Below, one piece after another: positions 46,344-62,975 of a DNA stretch of 64,000 nucleotides (within the stretch, counting starts at the first letter, position 1; each line of letters begins with the position of its first letter). The notes under the pieces were generated by a model, which saw nothing but the letters and a program-made list of their open reading frames with translations, was not told the origin of the DNA and made no database searches. This stretch comes from Capitulum mitella (lineage: Eukaryota > Arthropoda > Thecostraca > Pollicipedomorpha > Pollicipedidae), in NCBI GenBank assembly GCA_030062745.1, contig CP099850.1:3968001-4032000 (forward strand), in the 5' to 3' direction. The translations under genes and the position numbers were made by a program.

Positions 46344-49021
46344 GTGCATGGAGGTAGTCTGCGACGGTGCCTGGGCACCGGCAAAGCCCCATCATCAGAG
46401 AACTCCGAGCCTAGGAAAGAACCACTGGTAATTCATTTACTTCGGAGTTAGTCCATGGGTTTGATTTTATGAAGACCAAAGCCTTAGGCTCGCGTATGCC
46501 TCGAAACAAGCTAATCATCACCTGCTGAGTAGAAAAGACATTACGGACACAAACCACTGATGAACTTGTGCCTGCTGTTTGGTCAAGTACAGCGCCAAGA
46601 ATTCCCATTAGTATTTAGAGCAGCATGAGTTTGTTCCAGCTGTACATCGGCCGGCTGTTGTTTGTCAGACGGTGTACGAGGACTGGTCGGATGCAGAAGT
46701 GGCTGAACGTTGTCTGTTGTCAGGTGGTGTACGAGGGCCCGCTGGCCGGGCAGATGAAGCGGCTGAAGGTGTTCTCGTTGTTCACCAGTGGCATTGGCGT
46801 CTACGCAGCGCCGGTCGTCATGCAAGAGATGAGCAAAGCTGGAATGGGGTAAGACTCTCCTATGCTTCCTCCCTTGTCTCAGCTCTGTCTTGGCGGCGAT
46901 TCTTCTGGCGCCGTTGTTGCGATGCCTTTGTTCGACGGAATAATTCATTTACATTGTATCATTTTAGGTTGTCATTTCTTTTGTCCTGTTTCTTGCATCG
47001 GCGGCTGGCTTGGTGTAGTTTTTCACAATCGTTCACCTGAACAGTCTTCTCTGCGTGTTTGGTTAGACGGGTCGTTTTCTCGATCGATGTTGGTTTTGGA
47101 GGCCGCCCTAAGTTATATTGTTGCTTAGATCCTTACCGTTTTGTCCGCGTCGTGAAGAATTTGGCCCGATCTCCGTGTTTTTTTTTTTTTTTTGTGGCAA
47201 GTGTATTCATGGTATGGAAGACTGCCGCAGCGACCTCTGGGACCGGAGAACATTTCCAGTTGATCGGATGGATGTGCCTAATGTTCTGTTCTGTTAATGG
47301 TTGTCGAGTACGGAAGGGTGAGTTCACAACTGATGACGGACGTTCCCATTTACGTCAGGATCGCCATCATGATGGGGTCAGTGATGGGCGTCTTCACCTT
47401 GCTCACGCCTCTGCTGATCCACCTGGTGGTCCGTAACTACGTGGTACGGATGGAGTACGACGAGACGACCGACACCTACACGGCCACCACGATCTCGCTC
47501 ATGCTGCGGAAACGCACCGTACGTTTGTCAGATGACGCTGCTCACCAGAGAGGCTGACGACAGGGAATCATGACCCGTCGGTTAAACCATCTTCGAGAGG
47601 CGGGGGAGGCGAAAATTGCCCCCGGGGTTATCTCTTAAGCTCTTGAGCTTCTTCTTAGGTCTGTGTCGCAGAATGTCGCGGAATTGTGACATCGGAACAT
47701 GAAAATCATTTTGTTTGGAACAAGGCGGTCAAGGTCAAACCAAAAGTTGTGATATAGGTTGACATTTTCGCCAAGACGAGGCAAGATGCCGTGGCAGTTA
47801 ATTCTTGCCCAGTCACAAATAGCTTACATGCTTGAAAACGTACCGTGTACATGCTAACCGATTTTTGATGAAGTTGAAAGCCAGTTGATAGTCCTTTATT
47901 ACACAACCTTAAGAATGCGGTAGGGCCTTTAAATGATTGGTTTAACTTGTTTTGTGGCAAACTGAAACCATGTTTAATAATTACAAATTGTTCAATGTTA
48001 CGTGTTTAATAATTACAAAAAAATGGGCACGTGACCTTTGATGGCCTGGTGTGAGGTGTAGGGTCATACACACTGACCTCGTGTGACGTAATAACACATA
48101 TTACGATTTACTAGTACCTTGGGATCCATGTTCACGGGTGAAGAACAAGAGAATTGATGGAGATGATGCGAACAGATTGAGATGACATTGTCACGATTCT
48201 AGCCTTCAGGACGTCATTTTGAGGTGACCTAAGACCTTCATAAAGAGCATTGCACCAAACTGTGTGACATTAATAGAAGAAAGAGTGGTGAAAGTCCGAT
48301 GTCGCTGACTCATTTCGTTTTTTATACATCTTGAAAATTTGCCAGGGTAGGAATTTTGCCCCCTCCCCGTCGATAGCACGCTCATCGAACGAGGCGTTGG
48401 ACCGAGCTAGTCTTATACTCCCATTCGAACTCTTTTCCGACGTTTTGTCGCGGACTCATGCCCTGTAATGCAGTTATAAATCTTTTGACTTCATGCTGTG
48501 CTTTTGCTGACGCACCGCGTCCCAGATGACGTTCGGCCGTGTTTCAGTTGACGTGGCTTCTCAGCTGACGCGCCGCGTTTCAGCTGACGTCATGCCGTGG
48601 CATGCGGCTGACGTCCTGTCGTTTTTAGGCTGACACGTCGTGCTTCAGCTGACGTGTGCTGTGTTCAGGTGATAGTCTGGTATTTCGGCTAAGGTTCTGT
48701 CGTGTTTCAGTCAGCGGCGGCGCCGTGTCGTGTTTCGTTAGACGTTGTGTTTCAGCTGGGATGCGCCGCGTACAGGGGGATCTGCCGTGTTTCGACTAAT
48801 GTTCCACCGCCTTCCAGGTGACGTTCGGCGTCGACGATGTGCTGGTGCCGGCCGTGCCGGGCATGTTCACCACGTTCGTGGTGCGCGGCCGGTCGCTGTT
48901 CGTCGACGCGGCTCAGTTCAGCCCGCTGGAACACTACGGCCGACTCATGGGCTTCGACCGGCCGGTCGACCTCAAACTGGGCAAGCCGCCGCCACGCCCG
49001 CCAGCTCCACCGAAGACGTGA
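46344..49021 (+). CDS. TMEM70: TMEM70, mitochondrial complex assembly factor
   Basis: TMEM70 is an inner-membrane protein of mitochondria that helps assemble ATP synthase (c-ring) and complex I. Exons: 46344-46427, 46724-46848, about 47317-47518 (or from 47323) and 48818-49021 (TGA). Phases agree throughout and give about 204 residues. Family hallmarks: VVYEGPLAGQMKRLKVFSL, a first membrane segment in that exon, then VPIYVRIAIMMGSVMG and FTLLTPLLIHLVVRNYV (second membrane segment), the matrix motif DETTDTYTATTISLM, then VPGMFTTFVVRGRSLFVD, HYGRLMGFDRPVDLKLG and a proline-rich end. The N-terminal exon with the mitochondrial targeting sequence was not located. It is convergent with the ANKRD11/12 gene 1.3 kb downstream. 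Two introns carry decoy-like copies of the acceptor region. Confidence 0.87.
47177..47195 (+). repeat. Poly-T run in TMEM70 intron
   Basis: About 15 consecutive T within TMEM70 intron 2, not next to the acceptor of the following exon. Confidence 0.9.
48500..48785 (+). repeat. Acceptor-like array before TMEM70 last exon
   Basis: About ten degenerate units of 25-35 bp ending in gtgtttcag followed by ctgacg or atgacg. The genuine acceptor reads cttccag then gtgacgttcggcg. The first unit at 48523 reads cccag then atgacgttcggcc, nearly the start of the real exon. Confidence 0.65.
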
Positions 49022-49371
49022 CGTCACCATGGCGACGTCCTTGTTAGGGGGCAACAGAGCCGTTGACGAGCGGCAAACCACGCAGGTGCTGCAACGCGAA
49101 TCAGGCCCAGCATGTCCCGCCGGGTCTCTTGTGCGAGGAGCTCACACCTTGGACCTGTGTGCTTGGCGTGGAATTCAGGCCTGGATACGTCAGTCTCGCA
49201 GGGAGTTAGTCCTCTAGACGGATCATGAGCTCTGGCACGAGCCGGAGAGGGCGCCGATGATTGTCGAATGTGTCGCAGTAAATAGACGTCGGTACGCCGT
49301 GAGATTAATCAATGGGCAAACTGGTGCCGCATTAGGGCAGTGTTAGGGGGGTGGCGTGTTAAGTGAAGTCT

Positions 49372-49445
49372 AGCGGTTGCCATGGTAGTAACCTTTTGAC
49401 CAAAAGGTCCCTGGTTCGAATGCGAGTAATAGCAGCATTTGACCG
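49372..49445 (+). repeat. tRNA-derived (SINE-like) segment
   Basis: An anticodon arm is visible (acctt, loop ttgacca, aaggt, giving anticodon GAC), followed by ggttcgaatgc, a good B box, and preceded by an A-box-like tagcggttgccatgg. The T stem does not pair and the acceptor stem is not convincing. This fits a tRNA-derived SINE head better than a working tRNA. Confidence 0.4.
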
Positions 49446-49803
49446 TCCCGCGACAGCCGGTATAAGAGGTCGCCACGCGACATGACGCAAACAGTTGTGT
49501 CGACAAGCAAACCCACGTCTCAAAAACTGCTGAGCCGTGACGAGCCGGAACATCTGCGCTGCCACTCAACAGGCGGCAGACAGCTTGGTCATATACTGAA
49601 CGTTTGGCCACAGATACATCTCCACAACATCTCCACACACCTAGCTGCTGACGGCATTCTGAGAGCTCGGTCGCGCGGCGGACGACAGCCGACACCACGC
49701 CGAAACACACACACACGGCTGACACGCCCTGGAATACGCCGTCCACGCGGAGCGGCGCCTGGCCGCCGACAACTGAGGTACACGGCCCGGCCAGCCCACG
49801 CCA

Positions 49804-49889
49804 CAGTGAAGGCCGGTGCGCTGCCACCACAGGGAACGTTTCCATGCAGTGAAGGCCGGCACGCTGCCACCACACGGAACGTTTCCACG
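49804..49889 (+). repeat. 43-bp tandem duplication
   Basis: Two adjacent copies starting cagtgaaggccgg and ending gaacgtttcca, differing at a few positions. Confidence 0.9.
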
Positions 49890-50306
49890 ACCACTGAGCT
49901 GAGTGAGCGCGCTCCTAAAACGGAACAGAGGGAGCAGGCGGAGCTCTCCCGCGGCTCGTGAACGGAAGAGCGCGTCACGAACGGCCAAAGCTCGGAACGG
50001 CGGCGCTGCGGACAGCTCCCGGCACAACCAGCGACGTCACGACGGCGTCACGGAACACGGACACGTGCGGGCGGCCCGCGCGGCGGCCGAGACACGGCGG
50101 ACGCGGGAGCAGAGCGACTACCTTCTGCCTGCGCTCGGCCATCCGTCTCACAGAGTAAACCGGCCACAGCCGCTCCAGCGGTCGGGCGTCGCCCTCGCCG
50201 ACATGCTCTCCTCCACAACATGGCAAGCCCGAGCTCGAACAACGGAGCGCGAGACTAACGCCATCTACAGCTAAGCACAGCCAACAAAAGTTCCAACACC
50301 GGCCGC

Positions 50307-54525
<4,219 letters not shown>

Positions 54526-57500
54526 CTGTGGACAGGCGGCACGCTTCGTCACAGGCAACCACTCACAGACGCCTGAATTCTGAAACGCGCCAGCAAGAAG
54601 CATAGACTAGCAAAACCGCAAAACAGTTTCGACACCGTCTGACCCAAATTCTCTGGCACATCTTCCCTATATAACACCTTTTGCAACAAGTAAAATCCTA
54701 GGTTAACAATGAAACTAGCATTACAAAGAACGCAAACGACACTCAACCGCTCACCTCCGGGCACAAACGCAATGCCGTATCATTCATTGGAAGAATCAGA
54801 CAGGTCCTCCACACTTCGCACACTCGGTTCGTTCAAAACCGGATGAAGCTTAATGCCTAAGATAAAGTGATGGTTCTTGGCTCATAGCCAATGTCCCCAA
54901 ATAAGATCCTGACCATGACAGATGACACCACAATGAAAGAATACGAAGCCGTGAAATGCCAGAACTCCATAAAGTGCAGAGCGTAATCCTTCATGTGTCT
55001 CATGTTCACCAAGCGTTTGCCAAATGCACTGGAATGTTGGTCACACTTTTCATTATATCATTTCAGGGACCGTGTGCCAAGGGGCGTGCTGTCGGTATTA
55101 CCCATGATCCTGTGATTTTTCGTACCAGCTATTTTATTTCAGCGTCAGGCAACGTGTCTACTGCACACCCACTCGTTTGCAGTAATCTCCGAACCGTGTC
55201 CGGGTTGTTAATAAACGACGCACGGGGGTTCAGGATGATGTCCGGGTCAGGATCATGTTTGCGTGGTTTCCGGTCAGTCGTCTCCAGATGTGAGCACCAA
55301 TTACCCTGCCTTCTCGAGAATTTCATTACGCACGGTGGGCAGATCGACCTGGCCTGCCATTTCGCAACACATTCGCCAACGCAGCATATTACCCAAAACC
55401 GGGAACGACAAACGGCAGGTGGCGAGCATCGTATCACACGGTCTCTAACGAGCTCCACACCAAAATCAAAGATAGCCGCATCCGGTTCTTCAAATCCCAG
55501 TGATCGGTTTTACCGTGTTTCAATAGGTTTCCTCCGCTGTTACTTTCCCATATTTAATGCACGACAGGAGCCATGAAAACAACTGCAGGAATGGAAGTCC
55601 GTAAGTAAACCTTTGCCAGATGACAAGGATGTTCGCCCCCCTTGAGGTTTTTCTTAGACTGCCGGCGAACGGCCAGCATCAAGAGCCTCAAAGAAATTTT
55701 CAAAACTAGCCTTACATTCATTTCCAATCTTTCTCCCTTGCAAACCCAGGACAAAAACGAGAAAGATAAACTACAAATCTTTACCAGGTCATGTCCAGTC
55801 AAGGAGCTGTGACGTCATTTCTATGTGATGTCGTCGAGGAGTTATGACGTCAAACGAAATAAAAATCGCCGTTTTTATGCAACCAAGGGGCATCTAGCAC
55901 GCACAACCATGGACGACACCTACCGCTATTATCATCGAGGTCTTGCATCTCGCATGTTACAACCGTTAATTATGATGCTATCGAGGCAATCAGCAGGAAA
56001 ACTTCAGCACAATCATACACCTCTTCGTGTTAAGGTGAAGGTCTGTAAATTAGGACTATGCCATGACGGGATCCAACGGAATAAATTTCGGCGAGGAAAG
56101 ATTCACGCAATCTTCGCAGCGAAGACGAAAATTCGACGACTTCCCTTGTGGTTGGAGCGCTGTTTAACCTTCGCTCATCGGGGGGGGGGGGGAGAAGTCT
56201 CGAGGACCCCCTTAAGTTTTCTAAACATGGCGGAAAAACAAGCTGTTTTTAACTCCCATTTACTCTTTATAAAATGCAAATTCTACATCTTTTTCGGGAA
56301 ACTGTTTGGCCCGACGTCAGATTAATCAGATTAATTAAACGCTGGATTTGGTCTTTCTGCCGGATATTGCTCCGTACAGGAATTTTTTGGATACGAAAAG
56401 GGATGCAAATCGTCTGACACGCTTTTTTAATGATGCAACATACATTTTGTGAGGGGTCAGTGACCTGACGTCAGGTCAACTGGTAATAAAATCAAATGCA
56501 CGACAAAATGGGTATGAAATGCATGTCATTCACTTCTGGTGAGACATGACAAGCGTACACTTCAGCTCATGCTCCTGACAGCTTTAGAATACCATGACAT
56601 TATGTTACATGGCATGATTTGATATCATTTCAAATGTCACTTGTCACTTGGGACCCCGTACAATTTCATGATCTTTCTTTAAAACAAAGTGTGGATTTGG
56701 TTTCGTTTGTGCACTTTTATTCATTTCTCAGCTACAAACAATTATTCGTTTGAGGATGACACTGTTTGACGGCAATGACCGTACCAGTTCTTGTTTTACT
56801 GACTTCGGGCTCTCTCTAGGATTTCAGACGAGTTTCAGTAACTCGTTTTGTTCTGTGGCACCGCCATTTTTAGACGAGACTGATACATGTTTCCTTTTAT
56901 CGTCTTCATCTAAACTGACCTCACCTGTCATTAACTTCCATACCATTTGAGAATACATTCGCACTGATCGATCAAGTGGCGTTTGTTTGACATACGTACT
57001 TTAACCAAGTGACGAGATATAAATGCTGTAAAATTTAACCTTAGGTCACCTCATATGATCAAAGACGACCTCTATTCATCTTTTCTGGGGAAAATTATCA
57101 TAACTGACCAAACATTCGCAACGGAAATTCCAAAATGTATGCCTGAAGTTTCTTTACTTAAATGACAGTTTCGATATGCATCATCGTTGTATTCCAATGG
57201 CTGTTGACCAAACCTGACGTGACCTGAGAAGCAGAAAATTACTTTCTGACGATGGAAAAAATGTTTCTTGCTCCTTCTGGGTTGTTCAGTACTCAGGATC
57301 AGTTTATAGCACAGTTATATCTACTTTTACTGACCACAAATTGGGCGTCGTGGCGTGATCTAGTTTGAGATCTTTATACCAAAATGCAACTCTGAGTCAA
57401 TAAATATCCCTTCAGTATTCACGAAATTTGATGGGCTTTCGATTCGATGGCGTCACCTCATCCCCGTAGCTCCCTCAGTTCCCGAGATCATGGGATTCTC

Positions 57501-58770
57501 GGGGACCCCCGCCCGGATAAGCAGAGCGGTTCGGACGGCTGGGAGTGGGCGGGTTAACCCCCGTCCCGCGGGCCTCCAAGGTCTTCTGCCTTCTCGAGAA
57601 GACAAAGAAAATCGGGAACGTGCGTTCAATCGTCCTCGACTTCCTGAATATGGAATCGAGCGACGATATATCTGAACGGTTTTTGACACGTCAGCTTAAG
57701 TCAAATTGTCAAAACACGCGTCCTGGACATTTCGTGCTCCCATATTTCAGCTGTTCTTTTCTGAAAGTTATTCCATTAAAACTTAAACTTGAATCTAACC
57801 AGGGTTCGTTGCAGCACACAGCACAGATTTGCGACGGCTGACACACATGCAACAATTGAGAGCTTCCACGAAATTGTTGGCACGTATTAATGTTTAACTA
57901 GCCGGTACGATCGCGGTCTTGATTCAGTCTCCTAGCCGACCATTTTGGTGTCACTCCCTACTGATATTTCCTTGGCAAACTTGTGCATTCTGCAATGTTA
58001 CAAAAGCTCACTGCCATACAACGTACAAAGTAAGAGTGCAAATGTTGCACATGTTTCGGACATTAGAAATGATACTTCAAGGACATGTCGTTCCATTACC
58101 ACGGATATTTCAGATACCTTTATCTTTCAAAGATAGTAACCATAGGTTTTTCCATCAGGTCATTCGCAGCTTTCGCGAAATTTAATACAACATAAACTTG
58201 ACAAGTAGGTCATATCTCTAAAACGGTTGGACGGTAAAGTTCAAATTATTATACATAACGTAAAAATGTGAAAACCCATCTACGGAAAACTCGGAACAAG
58301 TCAAACGCAGCAAAGGCTAGAACGGAAAACCTCTGAGGAGCCTCTGAGGTGCCCTCGCGAAGGTTAGTTCTCGACAATGACTATACCAGGGTTGATTCGA
58401 TATTTTTCTTTCAAACAGCAGTTCGACTGGTTGTTTGGCAACCTACGCTCCGGCATATCCAGCCGACTCAGAGCTCTGCTTTCTAACTACGCAAACTTAC
58501 GCAAACCTACGCAAACTTAAATGCCATCTGAAAAATGCAATGAAAATGCCACGGATGCAATTGTTCAAAAACGATGCATCGTCCGAAAATCCGCGGAATG
58601 GTGAAGTACAAAGGGCGACTGATAGTGCTGCAGATACCACGGAACTGTCAGGCAAACAAAGGTCACGATAATGCTCACCAGGAAACGATACGATAACGAA
58701 AAGTTTAAACCGCAAAAAGCTATCAGTCACCAGGGCATGAGCCCTTCAGCAAGACAAGTTTTCAGAATCA
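54526..58770. other. No exon recognised; intron or 5' flank of ANKRD11/12
   Basis: The upstream ankyrin exons of the minus-strand gene should lie here or further right, but none could be recognised. Poly-G at 56180-56192. Several tgacct/aggtca motifs near 56450-57260 resemble those of R2 without clear alignment. A cgcaaacctacgcaaactta triplicate is at 58490-58520. Confidence 0.4.
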
Positions 58771-60676
58771 CGTGACCACTGATACCGAATGCCGACTGTC
58801 GTGGACAGCTGATTTATCACCGCTAACATTTCTACCCGTGTCAGCCGCTACTGTCTCCTCCCGCCGTGCTGGCCGAGCCGGGGCGACGTCTCGGCTCTCA
58901 GGTGGCCGGGCGGGCCGGCTGACAGCCGCCTCCGGCGCCGTTGGCCGGCCACTGCTGCGCCGCTGCCGGCCGTGACGGGCCCCATTCTCCGGGACCGGCT
59001 GCCGCTCCATCACACCACCTCCGGCCCGGCGGCCCGACAGCCGGCCAACACAACAACGAAAACCGCCGCTCCCTGCCGGACTACAGACGACCGGAAACCC
59101 GAACCAAACCCACCCGGTCGGCCTTCGACCAACGATACAACACGCGTCTGGACGAAAAAATAACGCCGGCTTCAGTTATAATCCCACACGTGCCAGTCAC
59201 GATGAAAATATCAGCCTCAGAAAAATCGTAGAACGCTTAACAATTTGCACGAGGACACAACTTACGAGGAACTTCTGCCAGCACCTGTTTCACAGAACCT
59301 GGGATATACGAAGACCGTTCACGTTTTTAATACTGCTACGTCACTGACAGCAATATTAAACATAAGTCCAGAATCATTTAAAAAGTGTCCTTAAAACGTA
59401 TTAGACTGGAGGCAAGACTGAACTTTAAAGATGCGCTGTCAAACACACTACAAGGCACGTGCAGCATGTACTTCAGAACAGTTCTATACATCAGCTCCTT
59501 GCTTCAGCCTGCAGTAAATTTCCTGCGGAAATGGCATGAGGTTTCCCATTCATTGTGGAAAATGTGCGCAGACAAAGATGGGTGCAGTATGGATTCCTTC
59601 AACATATTAACCACATGGTAAGGACAAACAATTACGATACTACTGCACCCTGCAGTATTATTTTCTGCCACGAGGCGACAAAGTCTGAGGCTGAGTCTGG
59701 CTGGCTGCGTCTGTCTGCGTCAAATGCGGGCGGCACATTACACGACACGGCGGCAGAAGAGAGCAGGGAGTTTTGACAGCTAATGGGCTACTCTGGACGA
59801 TCCGAGCCATAAATGCACAGTCAGTGAGAAACGCTCGGTGCTTTGTAAGACTCTCCATTTGCTACTCTGACACGGCTGCCAATCACCCGCACCTTATCAT
59901 CAAGCCTATTTGCATTTGCAGCAACGCCACAGAGAATACGATGATTCTGATCACTCGAGACGTAAAGAACGTGTTCGACATGCCAAATGACACGAACAAC
60001 CATGACCCGTAACTCAGAAGAAAAGAGAAACGAACCATGAAATGACAATAGCCTCTCCTCTTCCACCAGCCTGATACTACTGATCTCGGCGTGGTCCTAT
60101 TCTGCTGGAGCTGCCTGACGGCGGGAACGCGCACCGTCGTCCCAGAGCGCACTCGGCACGATCAAACTCCTCCGCCCGTGAATGGGACCGGGTCCTCTCG
60201 GCACCTGTCGCCGGCGCGATGGCGGCCCTAGCGGTCACCGTCACCCCAACAACGCACCTCACCCCTGCCGACGCAGCAGGCACGTCGACAGCGCGCGAGT
60301 GCGCGCCGCCGCGGCCTGAACAGGTGCGCGGTTTGCATCTCTAATTGGCTGACGCAACGCGGCAGCCGCACCCGACCGGTCAACCTTGAGGCGTCTGGCC
60401 GGCCGGGTTCAGGGCTCCACGAGCCGGCCCGGTCACGGCCGCAGCCAGCCGGCCACGTGCTCCGCTGGCCGCCAGCATACCTCCCAGCTATCGCCGCCTG
60501 CAGCGCACAGACCACCCCATGCACCTGAATGAGCATCCCGGCATGTAAACCCACTCTTCCACGTCCGGGCGAGTGGGAAACGCGAGCGGCCGACTCAGGC
60601 CGATGATTCAAGGTACAGGAACTCTCCCATGACACTTTTATCATAGGGGCAGACGGTCGAGTTCCGATTCTGTAAA

Positions 60677-60705
60677 ATGGCGGACGAAAGTGCCCCGAGC
60701 TCACG
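60677..60705 (+). CDS. Possible first coding exon, unknown gene
   Basis: ATGGCGGACGAAAGTGCC starts a ten-codon frame (MADESAPSSR with its last codon split) that ends at a plausible donor, tcacg/gtacgc. An exon this short cannot be assigned to a family. The same motif could instead be a YY1 binding site in a promoter. Confidence 0.2.
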
Positions 60706-62229
60706 GTACGCAAGATTGCATTCTTATGCACATCAAATATCTGCCGATTACGACAGAACTAAGGCGACTTCCGTCACCCACCACCAGGATAACCGCACAG
60801 CAATTTAACTTCGCACAATCAGGCAGCTGGCACGAATCCCGCGTTTCCGTCGAGAATGGACAGGGAAAATCAATAGCGCCCGACGGGCGGTATGGGTCGT
60901 CTCCTCAGCCGTCACCTCCAACAGCTGCCGAGCGCGCCCTGCAAATGCAGGCGAGCGAAACCACGAGCGGCGAACGAAACCACGAGTGGACGGAGGACGG
61001 CGAATCGTGCCCCGCGGTGCTCAGCCGGGGATTGTACGGTTGGGTGAGCTGGGGGTGAGCATAATCCTCACGTGCAGGTCTTCCAAATCCAACCCCTCTT
61101 CCACGCTGGCTGAAGTGTTGCATAACTCTCGACGCTGAACACTGGATTAGTACGAAGAAATGCTTCCAACATCCGGGAGTTTGCTCACCCGTCTGGCTGC
61201 GTCAGACCCACTGCGCCGCACAGCTGAGGCGCAATACCGCGCGGGAAAGACGCAATTCCGGCCGAGGATTGTCTCAATCACCGGCAATCTACAACGGGTG
61301 GAATTCCGCGTCGTATCGACGCGACCGTACTCCGTCTGTGTTCCCAAAACGGCGGCGGCAGCAGCTATCTTTGAGCGGCAGCGGCGCGGACGCCAGAACG
61401 TTTTAAATGTGCGCCGACCCTCCGCGACACTTGCGGCCCCCATAATTTGTCCCTCTGCGCTGAAGTCGTGACGTCGCTGGTGCCAATCCCGCCGTGACCG
61501 CAGAGAGGCGGCTCTGAGGACGACCCGCAGAGGCCGGCCCGAGGACGACCCAGGGCAGCGCCCGCGGACGTGAGCGCGACGCGCGCCGCAGGCCACGCCG
61601 ACAAAATGGCGGCCGAGGTCTGCTGCCGTCTGGCGGCCGGCCGGACCGGCGGCAGCGGCGAGAGGAGGCAGCGCGGGCCTACCGAGCCACAACGGCCAGC
61701 TGCGATCAACGGACTACGCACGGAAATATCAGCTATATCTTTTGTCGTCTTCGAAGTCCAGTTTCACATCAACCTAAACGGCACGATAAAATTTTCCACT
61801 TCTAATAGGGCTAGTGAATCAGTGAAAGCAGTCTATCACCCTCTCCACCTACACGGGAAAACCCACATGACAAAGGAAAATGGCAGCGAACGAAATGCCA
61901 GTCGGATGCACATACATCTTCATTCTAACGAAGAAATCAACATTACGCTTATGACGTTTAATAAGAAGCATGGACTCCAAAATGGCGTTTGCGGTGTTAT
62001 CTATCTTGAAGAGCTCCACTTCCTCAACGCAGACCAATACACCTTGAGACTCAGAACAATCACTACCTACCATTAAATGCTCTACGAAACGTTCAAGCTC
62101 CTTTCCAACGAGTCCCAAGTACGCAGCAGATATATTAGGCGAGCAGGAGCTGCGCGGGGTGCGAAGGACGTCGCAGGACTATTCATGAATTGTTGGCAAT
62201 ATGCAAAAACAACCCAGCATAAAGTAACA

Positions 62230-62362
62230 TGACACTGGCGGCGGCGCGCCTTTTCTCCAGAGTTCCTCCTCTGTCCACGGCCGATACGTTCCGCTCGATC
62301 TGCAGCAGGCCAGGCGGCCCGTTTCCGGACGGTTCGCCTCGCTTCCCAGCCGCGGCCGCCAT
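62230..62362 (-). CDS. Possible first coding exon on minus strand
   Basis: From the ATG at 62362 the frame reads MAAAAGKRGEPSGNG, then GLLQIERNVSAVDRGG. Composition is exon-like until about 62240, after which the frame runs into AT-rich DNA. No strong donor is visible (weak candidate ccgcca/gtgtcat). It is in the right place and orientation for the ANKRD11/12 5' end, but the sequence does not prove a link. Confidence 0.2.
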
Positions 62363-62661
62363 CCTGTCTGTGGTCGTCACCGTCCGCGCCGCGCCGCGGG
62401 CCGGCAGAGCGCCGGCGGGTCGACCTGAGCAGCTTCGGGCCGTGTCGATCCCGTGCCTGGCGGTCTCGCGGTCTGCCCGGCCGGGCTCGGCCCGACGCTC
62501 CGCCGAGCCGCCGCAAAAACGGCCGACATACAGCGCGCTCCTGCGCCGCCCGTTTCCGAGGCGGCGCGGATCAAATCGCGGCTCACGCCAGGCCGACCGG
62601 CCCCAGCGAAAACCGAGCCCGAGGCTGAAACCTGGAGACCTGATCGGAAACCTGGGACTGT

Positions 62662-62775
62662 CGGCCTGCTGCACAGGCGGCCTGCTGCGCAGTCGGCCTG
62701 CTGCACAGTCGGCCTGCTGCACAGGCGGCCTGCCGCGCAGGCGGCCTGCCGCGCAGGCGGCCTGCTGCAGACAGA
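62662..62775 (+). repeat. 16-bp GC-rich minisatellite
   Basis: About seven units of cggcctgctgcacagg, with t/c and g/a variants. The period of 16 shifts frame in each unit, so the open frames here are not evidence of coding. Confidence 0.9.
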
Positions 62776-62827
62776 GCCTGCTGTGGAAACGACGCCCGGC
62801 GCCGCGACAAATCGATCGAACGAAGCA

Positions 62828-62975
62828 GGCCGGCCGGCCAGGGCTGACTGAGCTGCTGGGACTGGCCGGCCGGCCAGGGCTGACTGAGCCGCTGGGGACA
62901 GGCCGACCGGCCAGGGCTGACTGAGACGCTGGGGACAGGCCGACCAGCCAAGACTGAACTGTGCCGCTGCCCGGG
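62828..62975 (+). repeat. 36-37 bp GC-rich minisatellite
   Basis: About four units starting ggccggccggccaggg and containing ctgactgagc and gctgggga. The first units are the most regular, the last is degenerate. Confidence 0.85.

Larger units (their letters stand above)
49022..50306. other. Intergenic, between convergent 3' ends
   Basis: Holds the 3' flanks of TMEM70 and ANKRD11/12. The GC-rich part (49640-50300) has long open frames on both strands, but no family and no splice structure, and it looks compositional. A tRNA-like segment and a 43-bp duplication lie here. Confidence 0.5.
58780..62975. promoter_or_regulatory. CpG-rich promoter-like region
   Basis: Very GC- and CpG-rich blocks at 58800-59160, 60100-61700 and 62230-62970, separated by AT-richer DNA. 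Three start-codon/YY1-like motifs occur: aaaATGGCGGAC at 60674 (plus), aaaATGGCGGCC at 61602 (plus) and ATGGCGGCCGCG at 62362 (minus). The region is placed to serve as the 5' end of the minus-strand ANKRD11/12 gene and of an unknown plus-strand gene running out of the window. Promoter activity is an inference from composition only. Confidence 0.4.

Noticed and set aside
49372-49445. Functional tRNA-Val gene
   Set aside because: The T stem and acceptor stem do not pair, so it fits a tRNA-derived repeat.
62229-62924. 231-codon plus-strand frame over GC-rich repeats
   Set aside because: It spans a 16-bp and a 36-37 bp minisatellite, both of which shift frame between units. Open only because of GC-rich composition.
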